Part shown: positions 6,314-12,614 of the stretch, in pieces
Position numbering within the stretch: the first letter of the stretch is position 1
Layout of the letters: every line of letters starts with the position of its first letter
Assembly (NCBI GenBank): GCA_945833895.1
Contig: CAMAGQ010000022.1
Span: forward strand, 1 to 16,672
Source of the DNA: an uncultured bacterium
GTDB lineage: Bacteria; Cyanobacteriota; Vampirovibrionia; Gastranaerophilales; Gastranaerophilaceae
Direction: 5' to 3'
Length of the DNA: 16,672 bases
Position numbers and translations under genes: made by a program
The notes under the pieces: model-generated
Told to the model about the DNA's origin: nothing
What the model saw: the letters and a program-made list of their open reading frames with translations, nothing else
Databases searched by the model: none

Positions 6314-7675
6314 TCAATTGTTTAAACTATGTATTGGAGCAGGAATGCGTCCGCCACGCTTTACAAATCCTGTTGAAGACAATTTATTCACAGGCATAAT
6401 CGGAGCTTCTCCAAGCAGTCCGCCGTATGAAATTTTATCACCAACGCTTTTACCGTAAGCAGGAATAATCCTTACGGCAGTTGTTTTTTTGTTAATCATA
6501 CCGATAGCCATTTCATCAGCAATAATACCGGCAATGGTATCAGCAGGTGTATCCCCCGGAATTGCTATCATATCAAGTCCGACAGAACAAACGGAAGTCA
6601 TAGCTTCCAGTTTGTCAAAGGTTAAAACGCCGTTTGTTGCGGCTTCAATCATGCCTGCATCTTCTGACACCGGAATGAACGCACCTGACAAACCTCCGAC
6701 GTGTGAACTTGCCATAATACCGCCTTTTTTCACCGCATCATTAAGCATTGCAAGGGCGGCTGTTGTTCCGTGAGCCCCTGCGTGTTCAAGCCCCATTGCC
6801 TGAAAAATCCCCGCAACGCTGTCGCCTACAGCAGGAGTTGGTGCAAGTGACAAGTCAATTACCCCGAACGGAATATCTAATTTTTTAGCAAGTTTTCGTC
6901 CCACAAGTTCGCCCGTAGAAGTTATTTTGAACGCAATTTCTTTGATTTTGTTAGCAAGTTCGCTCATATCAGCGTTTTTATCTAAAGCATCAACCGCCGC
7001 TCTTACAACCCCCGGGCCTGAAACTCCGACGTTTAACGCACATTCAGGTTCGCCCATCCCGCAAAAAGCACCCGCCATAAACGGATTATCTCCGGGAACA
7101 TTGCAAAATACAACGAGTTTTGCTGCTCCGATTCCATCTCTGTCTTTGGTTAGTTCTGCGGATTTTTTGATGATTTCAGACATCTTCAAAACCGCATCCA
7201 TATTGATACCTGCTTTTGATGAAGCAAGATTTATTGATGAACACAAATACTCTGTACTTGCCAGTGCTTCAGGAATGCTTTCAATCAAAAGTTTGTCGCC
7301 TTTTGTACATCCCTTTTCCACTAAAGCCGAAAATCCGCCGATAAAATTAACTCCGACATCTTTTGCCGCTTTATCAAGAGTTTTTGCAATCTTTACGTAA
7401 TCAGGATTTTTGCAGGATTCGCCGATAAATGAAATCGGTGTAACCGCAATTCTTTTATTTATAATCGGTATTGAATACTCGTCCGCCAATTCATCCGCAT
7501 ATTCTACCAAATTTTTCGCATATCTTTGAATTTTGTTGTAAATTTTTTCGCAAACAACATCTGTATCTTCCGCAATACAATCTCTCAAACTTAACGCAAG
7601 AGTTACCGTTCTTATATCGAGGTTGTACAGTTTTATCATATTAATGGTTTCTAAAATATTACTTGTATCTATCAT
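6314..7675 (-). CDS. UPF0210 / PFL-family (DUF711) protein
   Basis: This 453-aa protein belongs to the conserved UPF0210 (DUF711) family, often labelled PFL family because of a predicted fold resemblance to pyruvate formate-lyase; its reaction is not established. Signatures seen are MIDTSNILETINMI and NLDIRTVTLALSLRDC at the N-terminus, IPIINKRIAVTPIS, DNPFMAGAFCGMGEP at about 196-210 and NVGVSGPGVV at about 215-224. The frame is open 14 codons further, to a TTG at 7717, but that overlaps the upstream gene by 40 nt and adds residues the family lacks. The ATG at 7675 gives the normal family start two bases after the previous stop. In many genomes the family sits beside an ACT-domain protein (UPF0237), not seen here. 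It is cotranscribed with the ZorA/ZorB-like pair. Confidence 0.88.
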   Translation of the reverse strand: MIDTSNILETINMIKLYNLDIRTVTLALSLRDCIAEDTDVVCEKIYNKIQRYAKNLVEYADELADEYSIPIINKRIAVTPISFIGESCKNPDYVKIAKTLDKAAKDVGVNFIGGFSALVEKGCTKGDKLLIESIPEALASTEYLCSSINLASSKAGINMDAVLKMSEIIKKSAELTKDRDGIGAAKLVVFCNVPGDNPFMAGAFCGMGEPECALNVGVSGPGVVRAAVDALDKNADMSELANKIKEIAFKITSTGELVGRKLAKKLDIPFGVIDLSLAPTPAVGDSVAGIFQAMGLEHAGAHGTTAALAMLNDAVKKGGIMASSHVGGLSGAFIPVSEDAGMIEAATNGVLTFDKLEAMTSVCSVGLDMIAIPGDTPADTIAGIIADEMAIGMINKKTTAVRIIPAYGKSVGDKISYGGLLGEAPIMPVNKLSSTGFVKRGGRIPAPIHSLNN

Positions 7676-7677
7676 AG

Positions 7678-8373
7678 TTACTCTCTTTTTAATCCCAATG
7701 CCGTAGAGACATTCCAATCCTTAACTTTCAATTTCAATTCTACTCTTCTGCTTTTTGCGTAGTCCTCAACTCCGTTTACTAAAATAGGCTCGTTGAAACT
7801 TTTGCCTTCGACGACTACAATTTTTCGGAAACTTTCCGCATATTCTTTGTTGTAATTTGTTTTAAAAATATATTCAGCAACAGCATTTGCACGCTTCAAA
7901 CTCAAATCCATATTCCTCAGGAATTGTTCATCTTTTGAATTTACACCTGCGAACATTTGCGAATCCGTATGACCTTGAATTACAATATATTGAATTTGTT
8001 CTGCAAGTTCCTTATCCGCAAAGATTGAATTGATGTAGATAGGTGCCAATTTATCAAGCAATGCTTTTCCATTTGGTGTCAAAACATAACTGTTCAACTC
8101 AAAAAGAGCCGCTGCATCAATTTTTAAATCGCCTGTCATCTTGTCAATATCCGCAGAAATATTTTCTTTTTGCAATTCTCCGCTAATTTTTTCAGATACT
8201 TCCATTTGAACTTTTTGCTGTTGAATATTCTGTTGTGAAAAACCCGTCATTGCAAGGACAAACAATGTAATGAAGATAATAGCAAGTCCCAGCAGCAAAT
8301 CCGCCATTGTGACCCAGAAGATGTTTTCTTCCGTTCCGCTTGCACTATTCTTTTTTAAAAATTTTATCGACAT
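7678..8373 (-). CDS. OmpA/MotB/ZorB-like motor stator protein
   Basis: This 231-aa protein has a short cytoplasmic N-terminus and one membrane span (about 22-43) with an aspartate at its entrance (MADLLLGL, D25), where MotB/TolR/ZorB-type stators hold the ion-binding Asp. A glutamine-rich linker follows (49-70). The C-terminal OmpA-like peptidoglycan-binding domain shows FELNSYVLTPNG (91-102), QGHTDSQM (133-140), LSLKRANAVAEYI (157-169) and KSRRVELKL (207-215). It should form an ion-driven complex with the ZorA/MotA-like protein encoded 9 nt upstream and dock onto the cell wall. An AAGGA ribosome binding site overlaps the upstream stop. The domain order resembles ZorB of Zorya systems and MotB of flagella. 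No flagellar or zorC/D/E genes are in the window. Confidence 0.83.
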   Translation of the reverse strand: MSIKFLKKNSASGTEENIFWVTMADLLLGLAIIFITLFVLAMTGFSQQNIQQQKVQMEVSEKISGELQKENISADIDKMTGDLKIDAAALFELNSYVLTPNGKALLDKLAPIYINSIFADKELAEQIQYIVIQGHTDSQMFAGVNSKDEQFLRNMDLSLKRANAVAEYIFKTNYNKEYAESFRKIVVVEGKSFNEPILVNGVEDYAKSRRVELKLKVKDWNVSTALGLKRE

Positions 8374-8382
8374 TTTTATTCC

Positions 8383-9291
8383 TTAAAACAACTCATCAAC
8401 AACGTCTTTTGATTCCTTAACCTTTGTGGATTCTTTCAACTGTTTGTTCATTTGATTTAAACCGAAGATTAAATTTTCAAGATACGGCACAAGGTTTGTT
8501 GCCATGCTTGCGTTGAATGCAGACTTAAATTCACCCGGAATTTCACCCATTAGGTTAGAAGTTGAATTGTTTTGAATTTTCGATTCCCTGAGTAATTCAT
8601 ATAAAAATTTCTCTGCAGAAACGCTTGCAAACAATCCGCCCATAATCTCTTGAATTTTATTCATCGGAGTTTTGCACATTTTGTTGTACATAATACGTTC
8701 TATCATCAAATAAATCAGCGATGAACCAACCGCAAATACTGATACCAACGCCGCAGTCTGCATGCTTACCATAAAGTTTGAAACTGATGCAATGGTTTTT
8801 TCTTGAGTAGTAAAGTCGATTTTACCGAACGCAATTGCAATGTTCAAGAATGTGAACAACGGCCCGAAACCTGTCAAAACTGTCGGAATTGTCTGAACCA
8901 TTTTGAAATTGAATTTTGATGTTACAAGTGATTCTTCGTTGAAAAAATACAACGGGTCTGATGTGGTTTGAACGTTTTGAACGGTTGTTGAAATATCTTT
9001 ATAGGAAACATTTTTCCCGTCAGCCTGCAATGCAACGGATTCTGAAAACACAAGAGTGTTTTTAAATTCTATCCACGCCGTGCGAACGTAAGGATTTCCC
9101 ATCATCCAATTATCAATTTCTTTAAATCTGAAGTTCAAGTCGTTACGCTTAAACTGACTCATAAAATTAATAAGAATATTCAAATTTTTCCCTGTTTGAG
9201 AATATTTTGAATAACAATATATTGTAGATACGATAAACACAATTAAAACTATTAAAATTGGAATATCTGAAATAAATCTTAGAAAATTCAT
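8383..9291 (-). CDS. MotA/ExbB/ZorA-like proton-channel protein, short form
   Basis: This 302-aa inner-membrane protein has three predicted spans: about 8-27, 132-156 and 177-197. The conserved core reads YFFNEESLV (115-123), then TIPTVLTGFGPLFTFLNIAIAFG (134-156) and SMQTAALVSVFAVGSSLIYLMIE (176-198). This matches the ZorA/MotA/TolQ channel pattern, with a P..LTG.G.L.TF first core helix and a T-containing, small-residue second core helix. ZorA of Zorya defence is usually about 700 aa with a long cytoplasmic helical tail; here only about 100 residues follow the last span, so the tail is missing. The gene has its own promoter (9316-9344) and an AGGAAGG ribosome binding site. It heads a unit with the ZorB-like and UPF0210 genes. 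Ion flow through an A/B complex is the family role; the output of this motor is unknown. Confidence 0.78.
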   Translation of the reverse strand: MNFLRFISDIPILIVLIVFIVSTIYCYSKYSQTGKNLNILINFMSQFKRNDLNFRFKEIDNWMMGNPYVRTAWIEFKNTLVFSESVALQADGKNVSYKDISTTVQNVQTTSDPLYFFNEESLVTSKFNFKMVQTIPTVLTGFGPLFTFLNIAIAFGKIDFTTQEKTIASVSNFMVSMQTAALVSVFAVGSSLIYLMIERIMYNKMCKTPMNKIQEIMGGLFASVSAEKFLYELLRESKIQNNSTSNLMGEIPGEFKSAFNASMATNLVPYLENLIFGLNQMNKQLKESTKVKESKDVVDELF

Positions 9292-9315
9292 TATACTAGC
9301 CCTTCCTCAGAATTA

Positions 9316-9344
9316 ATTGTAGCATATTATCCGAATACGGGCAA
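9316..9344 (-). promoter_or_regulatory. Promoter of the motor-pair/UPF0210 unit
   Basis: On the minus strand TTGCCC (9339-9344), a 17-bp spacer ending in TGC, and TACAAT (9316-9321) form a good -35/extended -10 promoter in the 55-bp gap after bioY. The expected start is near 9309, giving a leader of about 18 nt that contains AGGAAGG before the ATG at 9291. Confidence 0.7.
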
Positions 9345-9346
9345 GG

Positions 9347-10015
9347 TTATTTCGCAATAAAACACAAACCTTCGTGAATATACTTACCGATTAGTATAAA
9401 TACAAAGCCGAAAACAAGGTCGTATAAGATTTTTAAACCGCTTTGTGAAACAATCCAACCCTCAATAAACACTCCGCCCATGTGCCTGAACAGTGCAACA
9501 ACAATCATATACAAAATTCCAATGATATGAATAACCAGAACCCCTGTTATTGCCGCGATAATCATGTTTAAGAACGAATATCTTTTCTTTAGAATTTGGC
9601 AAACCAGAAGTACAGCAGGAATATATGCGAACAAATAACCAAATCCAAATTGTGCAATATACCGTATCCCGCCGCCGAGTGCGAAGATTGGCAAGCCTGA
9701 AAGTCCTGCAATCAGGTATATTAACAAACTTAAAACGGTTAATCTTTTGCCGATTGCCGATGCTGTTAATAATACAACAGGAATTTGCGGTATTAAAAAG
9801 AAACTATACACAAAATCTTCCTGTATTAAATCTGCACCTGCCCAAAAGGTCGACGGTAAGATATAATGTTTTATATTTAGATTAATGAATGTAGAACAGA
9901 CAAACAACAACACTGCAAAAAGAATTAACGCAAGATTTATGAGCGGAATTCTTATTTTTCTCCTGCGAGTTTTGTCAATGCGTGTCATTTGAGGTATTAA
10001 AACATCTTCACTCAT
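9347..10015 (-). CDS. bioY: BioY-like biotin transporter substrate-binding subunit
   Basis: BioY is the S component that captures biotin in the membrane, alone or with an ECF ATPase module. This 222-aa protein has a basic cytoplasmic N-terminus (KTRRRKIRIP) and about six spans. The central block resembles the BioY signature: LIPQIPVVLLTASAIGKRL, then LIYLIAGLSGLPIFALGGGI (99-117) and FGFGYLFAYIPAVLL (123-137), compared with L.LL.G..GLPVFAGG..G...GPTGGYL. The C-terminal LKILYDLVFGFVFILIGKYI also fits. The first glycine-rich loop is diverged (IRYIAQFGFGYL in place of GPTGGYLLGF), so specificity for biotin is likely but not proven. No ecfA/ecfT genes are adjacent. Its start overlaps the rimI end by 8 nt, indicating coupling. 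Confidence 0.74.
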   Translation of the reverse strand: MSEDVLIPQMTRIDKTRRRKIRIPLINLALILFAVLLFVCSTFINLNIKHYILPSTFWAGADLIQEDFVYSFFLIPQIPVVLLTASAIGKRLTVLSLLIYLIAGLSGLPIFALGGGIRYIAQFGFGYLFAYIPAVLLVCQILKKRYSFLNMIIAAITGVLVIHIIGILYMIVVALFRHMGGVFIEGWIVSQSGLKILYDLVFGFVFILIGKYIHEGLCFIAK

Positions 10016-10544
10016 TTATTTTAATCTGTTCCCCCAGAATGCTTATCAATTTGTCGTACGGTTGTTTAAATTCATCAAAGAAAATATTCTTTGTCCACAT
10101 AATCAACGCATCTTCGTTATTGTCCTGATAGTAGCCCTTACGCGTTCCGAATGATGAAAATCCGTATTTTGAATAAAGATTAATCGCAGGTTCGTTGCTT
10201 ACGCGAACTTCAAGGGTGATGTATTTGATTTTGTCTGCATAACAGTCTTTGATAATTTGTGAAAGCAAAGCTTGTCCGTATTTGCGCCTTCTGTAGCCGG
10301 GATGAATTGCAATTGTTGTAATATGTGCTTCATCCAAAATATGCCAGCAGCCTGCGTACCCTGCAAGCACTTCGTCTTGATTGTATAAAGCATAATAAAA
10401 CGCCAATTCGTTTGATATTTCATTGATAAAAGACGCTTTTGACCAGTGGTGTTCGCCATAAGCAGCAGCTTCAATCTGCATTATGCCGTCAACATCCTCA
10501 GGTGTCATCTTCTTTATTTTAACAACTTCAACCTTCTCCGACAT
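10008..10544 (-). CDS. rimI: Ribosomal-protein S18 alanine N-acetyltransferase RimI (GNAT)
   Basis: This 178-aa GNAT enzyme is expected to acetylate the N-terminus of ribosomal protein S18 with acetyl-CoA in the cytoplasm. RimI hallmarks are present: W34 with the following SFINE, GYAGCWHILDEAHITTIAIHP (62-82), the acetyl-CoA P-loop RRRKYGQALL (85-94), ITLEVRVSNEPAINLYSKYGF (109-129) with the likely catalytic Glu112 and Tyr124, and RKGYYQDNNEDALIMWT (135-151). About 27 residues extend beyond the usual C-terminus. It is followed by bioY with an 8-nt overlap. Upstream there is no Shine-Dalgarno, but a promoter whose -10 ends six bases before the ATG predicts a leaderless mRNA. It is divergent from infA across 373 bp. 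Confidence 0.9.
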   Translation of the reverse strand: MSEKVEVVKIKKMTPEDVDGIMQIEAAAYGEHHWSKASFINEISNELAFYYALYNQDEVLAGYAGCWHILDEAHITTIAIHPGYRRRKYGQALLSQIIKDCYADKIKYITLEVRVSNEPAINLYSKYGFSSFGTRKGYYQDNNEDALIMWTKNIFFDEFKQPYDKLISILGEQIKINE

Positions 10545-10550
10545 AAGACA

Positions 10551-10579
10551 ATATTACCATGTTTCCCGTATTCGTGCAA
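10551..10579 (-). promoter_or_regulatory. rimI promoter with leaderless spacing
   Basis: On the minus strand TTGCAC (10574-10579), a 17-bp spacer ending in TGG, and TAATAT (10551-10556) are followed by six bases and then the rimI ATG at 10544. The predicted transcription start coincides with the start codon. No Shine-Dalgarno is visible. Confidence 0.55.
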
Positions 10580-10834
10580 GAATTTTTGACGCAGTGTTAA
10601 GTAAAAATTTTTAATTTCTCTACGAAAACTAACGAAAGGAATTTGTCGGGGAATGTGAATTTTTTATTAAAATAACAACACAATAAACTTGCTTAATAAA
10701 AATTTACAATTATTTTAAATCCGTTTTAACATCCGCACTTTTGGCAAACCCGTTGATAAATTGAAGTTTTCTATGATTAAATAAATATTCGGTAAGATTT
10801 ACGTTACAAACGCTTAAAATGATTAGTGATATCG
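10561..10834. other. Intergenic region between rimI and infA
   Basis: This AT-rich stretch between divergent genes has no convincing coding sequence. The rimI promoter occupies its left edge and the infA promoter its right edge. A possible second rightward promoter is TTGACG (10586-10591), an 18-bp spacer and TTTAAT (10610-10615), which would give a leader of about 295 nt for infA. Nothing else was recognised. Confidence 0.4.
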
Positions 10835-10863
10835 CTTGCAAACAAATATTTTGCAAGTATGAT
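10835..10863 (+). promoter_or_regulatory. infA-operon promoter overlapped by an inverted repeat
   Basis: TTGCAA (10836-10841), a 16-bp spacer and TATGAT (10858-10863) make a plausible sigma-70-type promoter about 55 bp before the infA ATG. Perfect 8-bp arms CTTGCAAA (10835-10842) and TTTGCAAG (10850-10857) flank a 7-bp centre. They run from the first base before the -35 to the base just before the -10. A dimeric protein bound here would block polymerase. Confidence 0.55.
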
Positions 10864-10872
10864 TAAATAAAA

Positions 10873-10889
10873 TCCCATGTTTTATGGGA
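10873..10889 (+). other. 5' hairpin in infA leader
   Basis: TCCCAT and ATGGGA form a 6-bp stem with a GTTTT loop, only a few bases after the predicted transcription start (near 10870). It is not followed by a T-run, so it is not a terminator. A 5'-terminal hairpin of this kind could stabilise the long ribosomal-protein mRNA. Confidence 0.4.
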
Positions 10890-10917
10890 AGTTTTACAAG
10901 CCGAAAATGAGGAAAAT

Positions 10918-11133
10918 ATGGCAAAAGACGTAATAGAATTAGAAGGTACAATCATTGAATCAATGCCAAACGCTATGTTCAGAGTCAAATTGGAAAACGA
11001 CCATGAAATCTTAGCACATATATCCGGAAAGATTAGAAAAAACTTCATCAGAATACTTCCGGGCGACAGGGTAAAAGTTGAAATGACACCATACGATTTA
11101 TCAAAAGGTCGTATAACCTTCAGATTAAAGTAG
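10918..11133 (+). CDS. infA: Translation initiation factor IF-1
   Basis: This 71-aa protein matches IF-1 over its full length: MAKDVIELEGTIIESMPNAMFRVKLEN, then LAHISGKIRKNFIRILPGDRVKVEM and the terminal DLSKGRITFRLK. It is an S1/OB-fold protein that binds the 30S A-site during initiation. Length is normal. A GAGG ribosome binding site lies 6 nt before the ATG. It heads the ribosomal-protein transcription unit; the frequent upstream neighbours secY, adk and map are absent, rimI lying divergently instead. Confidence 0.97.
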   Translation: MAKDVIELEGTIIESMPNAMFRVKLENDHEILAHISGKIRKNFIRILPGDRVKVEMTPYDLSKGRITFRLK

Positions 11134-11170
11134 AAAATCTCACGTACAAACAATATAAAAGGAAAAGAAA

Positions 11171-11284
11171 ATGAAAGTAAGATCATCGGTAAAAAAAATG
11201 TGCGACAAATGCAAATGTATTAAAAGAAAAGGCAGAATTGCCGTAATTTGCGAAAACCCTAAGCACAAACAAAGACAAGGTTAG
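11171..11284 (+). CDS. rpmJ: 50S ribosomal protein L36
   Basis: This 37-codon frame is in the usual place after infA. The protein begins MKVRSSVKKMCDKCKCIKRK and ends ICENPKHKQRQG. The Cys/His zinc-ribbon ligands are kept (CDKC at 11-14, C27 and H32), so this is the zinc-binding form. AAAGGA upstream of the ATG serves as ribosome binding site. The last codon and TAG stop lie at the base of a predicted hairpin that extends into the long rpmJ-rpsM spacer. Confidence 0.96.
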   Translation: MKVRSSVKKMCDKCKCIKRKGRIAVICENPKHKQRQG

Positions 11285-11368
11285 ATTTTGCACAGAGTGA
11301 TGCGAACGCAAGTGAGCAAACTCAATGAGCCGCTGATTAATGATGCGGAGCGAAAAGCAATAATCTAA
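11281..11368 (+). other. Predicted branched RNA structure after rpmJ
   Basis: TTAGATT-TTGC (11281-11291) pairs with GCAA-t-AATCTAA (11357-11368) to close an outer stem containing the rpmJ stop codon. Inside are TGAG-caaa-CTCA and CCGC (11330-11333) with GCGG (11345-11348). It is followed by TAAGTC-aaa-GACTTA (about 11381-11395). No T-run follows. It occupies the spacer where related operons usually have only a few dozen bases. Confidence 0.45.
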
Positions 11369-11452
11369 AACAACATAGTCTAAGTCAAAGACTTAAAACA
11401 GTGACTGGTGAGGAAGTATTTAAGCCTCATATCTAAAAAAATCTAACACCCG

Positions 11453-11530
11453 GTGCAAATAAAGGATAATCAAAAGTTCGGGCAGTTGTTACAAAAGACG
11501 GTTCAGTGATTGAAAATCCCGAGATTGCAC
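11453..11530 (+). promoter_or_regulatory. Candidate rpsM leader structure
   Basis: GTGCAA (11453-11458) can pair with TTGCAC (11525-11530), enclosing TTCGGG (11477-11482) paired with CCCGAG (11518-11523). The structure ends about 12 nt before the AAGGAG ribosome binding site of rpsM. In E. coli the S4 protein represses the alpha operon through a structured leader at this same site. The function here is inferred from position and pairing only. Confidence 0.4.
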
Positions 11531-11557
11531 AAAAGCCAAGAAAAGGAGAAATGAAAA

Positions 11558-11923
11558 ATGGCAAGACTAGTAGGGGTAGACTTACCTCGTAACAAAAGAA
11601 TGGAAGTAGCATTAACTTACATTTACGGTATAGGACCAACAAGAGCTAAGAAAATCTTAGCAGCAACCGGAATTTCACCGGACTTAAGAACAGACGATTT
11701 AACAGATGACGATATTAAAAAATTAAGAAATGAGTTGTCTAACTATCATATCGAAGGTGATTTAAGACGTGAAATCACTATGAACATCAAACGTTTACAA
11801 GAAATCGGTTCATTCAGAGGCTTACGTCACAAACGTAAACTTCCATGCCGCGGTCAAAGAACTAAAACAAACGCAAGAACCCAACGCGGTAAGAAAACAG
11901 GGCCTGTTTCAAAGAAAAAATAG
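11558..11923 (+). CDS. rpsM: 30S ribosomal protein S13
   Basis: This 121-aa protein is S13, found in the 30S head, where it contacts tRNA and the 50S A-site finger. The sequence ARLVGVDLPRNKRMEVALTYIYGIG with the helix-hairpin-helix at its end is typical. So is the basic C-terminal RGLRHKRKLPCRGQRTKTNARTQRGKK, which has Cys where Val is usual in LPVRGQ. The start is supported by AAGGAG 9 nt before the ATG; an upstream ATG at 11551 is in another frame. The 273-bp spacer in front of it is unusually long and structured. Confidence 0.97.
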   Translation: MARLVGVDLPRNKRMEVALTYIYGIGPTRAKKILAATGISPDLRTDDLTDDDIKKLRNELSNYHIEGDLRREITMNIKRLQEIGSFRGLRHKRKLPCRGQRTKTNARTQRGKKTGPVSKKK

Positions 11924-11934
11924 GACGTAAATTG

Positions 11935-11971
11935 ATGTGACTTCGGGAAGGTTAAGACCCGACAAACACAT
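11935..11971 (+). other. Two-tier hairpin between rpsM and rpsK
   Basis: ATGTG (11935-11939) pairs with CACAT (11967-11971), and inside it TCGGG (11943-11947) pairs with CCCGA (11958-11962). It lies in the 91-bp spacer, about 43 nt before the rpsK start, without a T-run. The inner stem repeats the TCGGG/CCCGA pairing seen in the rpsM leader. Confidence 0.45.
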
Positions 11972-12014
11972 ACTTAACAAATAAAAAGAAAGTAATAAGA
12001 TAAAGGAAAAAGAA

Positions 12015-12401
12015 ATGGCAAGACCACAAAAAACTAAGAAAAAAGAAAAGAAAAATGTATTACAGGGAGTTGTACATATTCAATCAACTTTCAATAATAC
12101 AATTGTAACTTCTACAGACACTCAAGGTAATGCTATTGCTTGGGCAACAGCAGGTGCTTCCGGATTTAAGGGTGCAAGAAAAGGTACTCCGTTCGCAGCA
12201 CAATCAGCAGCTGAATTGGTTGCTAAGAAATCAATCGACCAGGGTATGAAAAAAGTAGAAGTTCATATTAAAGGGCCGGGTTCAGGTAGAGAAACAGCTA
12301 TCAGAGCTATCCAAGCAGCAGGTTTGGAAATTACTCTTATCAAAGACGTAACTCCAATTCCTCACAACGGATGCCGTCCTCCGAAAAAACGCAGAGTATA
12401 G
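12015..12401 (+). CDS. rpsK: 30S ribosomal protein S11
   Basis: This 128-aa protein is S11, part of the 30S platform near the Shine-Dalgarno helix. Conserved blocks are HIQSTFNNTIVTSTD, WATAGASGFKGARKGTPFAAQ, VHIKGPGSGRETAIRA and the terminal DVTPIPHNGCRPPKKRRV. The HNGC site is where E. coli S11 is known to form isoaspartate. AAAGGA precedes the ATG. It is followed by a 235-bp structured spacer before rpsD. Confidence 0.97.
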   Translation: MARPQKTKKKEKKNVLQGVVHIQSTFNNTIVTSTDTQGNAIAWATAGASGFKGARKGTPFAAQSAAELVAKKSIDQGMKKVEVHIKGPGSGRETAIRAIQAAGLEITLIKDVTPIPHNGCRPPKKRRV

Positions 12402-12420
12402 TCGGTGCAGCCGGTGTGTA

Positions 12421-12459
12421 GTGCCGGTGTCGGTTCGCGAGAGCGAAACGAGCAGGCAC
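12421..12459 (+). other. GC-rich hairpin with GAGA tetraloop, rpsK-rpsD spacer
   Basis: GTGCC (12421-12425) pairs with GGCAC (12455-12459), TCG (12430-12432) with CGA (12449-12451), and TTCGC (12434-12438) with GCGAA (12443-12447), closed by a GAGA (GNRA) tetraloop. Small internal bulges separate the tiers, and a G-A mismatch next to the last stem is typical of stable RNA. There is no T-run. Base composition is far richer in GC than the flanking genes. Confidence 0.55.
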
Positions 12460-12472
12460 GAAACATTATGTG

Positions 12473-12534
12473 ACCGCCGTTGTGACTGAAACGGTAGTGT
12501 AAGGAACGGACAAATCTTTGATTTGACAGGCGGT
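12473..12534 (+). other. Possible three-way RNA junction, rpsK-rpsD spacer
   Basis: ACCGCC (12473-12478) can close with GGCGGT (12529-12534). Inside, CCGTT (12477-12481) can pair with AACGG (12490-12494), competing with two outer pairs, and CAAATC (12511-12516) forms a perfect triloop hairpin with GATTTG (12520-12525). The element has no coding signal and is a candidate regulatory RNA module. Confidence 0.38.
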
Positions 12535-12568
12535 TTATATAACAACTCAAAAATAACAAGTAATTATC

Positions 12569-12614
12569 GCGGGGGCTTGCGAATTAGTCCAAACGCAAAC
12601 CATAGATGCCCCGC
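12569..12614 (+). promoter_or_regulatory. Candidate rpsD leader hairpin next to the ribosome binding site
   Basis: GCGGGG (12569-12574) pairs with CCCCGC (12609-12614). Inside, TTGCG (12577-12581) pairs with CGCAA (12594-12598) around a 12-nt loop. The structure ends about 8 nt before the AAGGAG of rpsD, close enough to control ribosome access. S4 is known to repress its own mRNA in several bacteria, so an S4-binding leader is a natural hypothesis. Confidence 0.5.

Noticed and set aside
6489..7400. Plus-strand open frames inside the UPF0210 gene
   Set aside because: They are antisense to a well-conserved gene and show no family features or ribosome binding sites; codon-structure shadows.
7676..7717. 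TTG start 14 codons upstream for the UPF0210 protein
   Set aside because: It would overlap the ZorB-like gene by 40 nt and adds residues absent from the family; the ATG at 7675 matches the usual N-terminus.
6314..9344. Complete Zorya anti-phage system
   Set aside because: Only A- and B-like proteins are present, the ZorA tail is missing, and there is no zorC, zorD or zorE; neighbours are ordinary housekeeping genes.
10819..10866. 15-codon possible leader peptide before infA
   Set aside because: It lies upstream of or across the predicted promoter, so it would not be in the infA mRNA, and it has no ribosome binding site.
11470..11592. Open frame reading KVRAVVTKDGSVIENPEIAQKPRKGE before rpsM
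   Set aside because: It looks protein-like but has no ATG or GTG start at its beginning, follows a stop at 11467, is out of frame with rpsM and overlaps it. It could be a decayed fragment, but nothing proves it.
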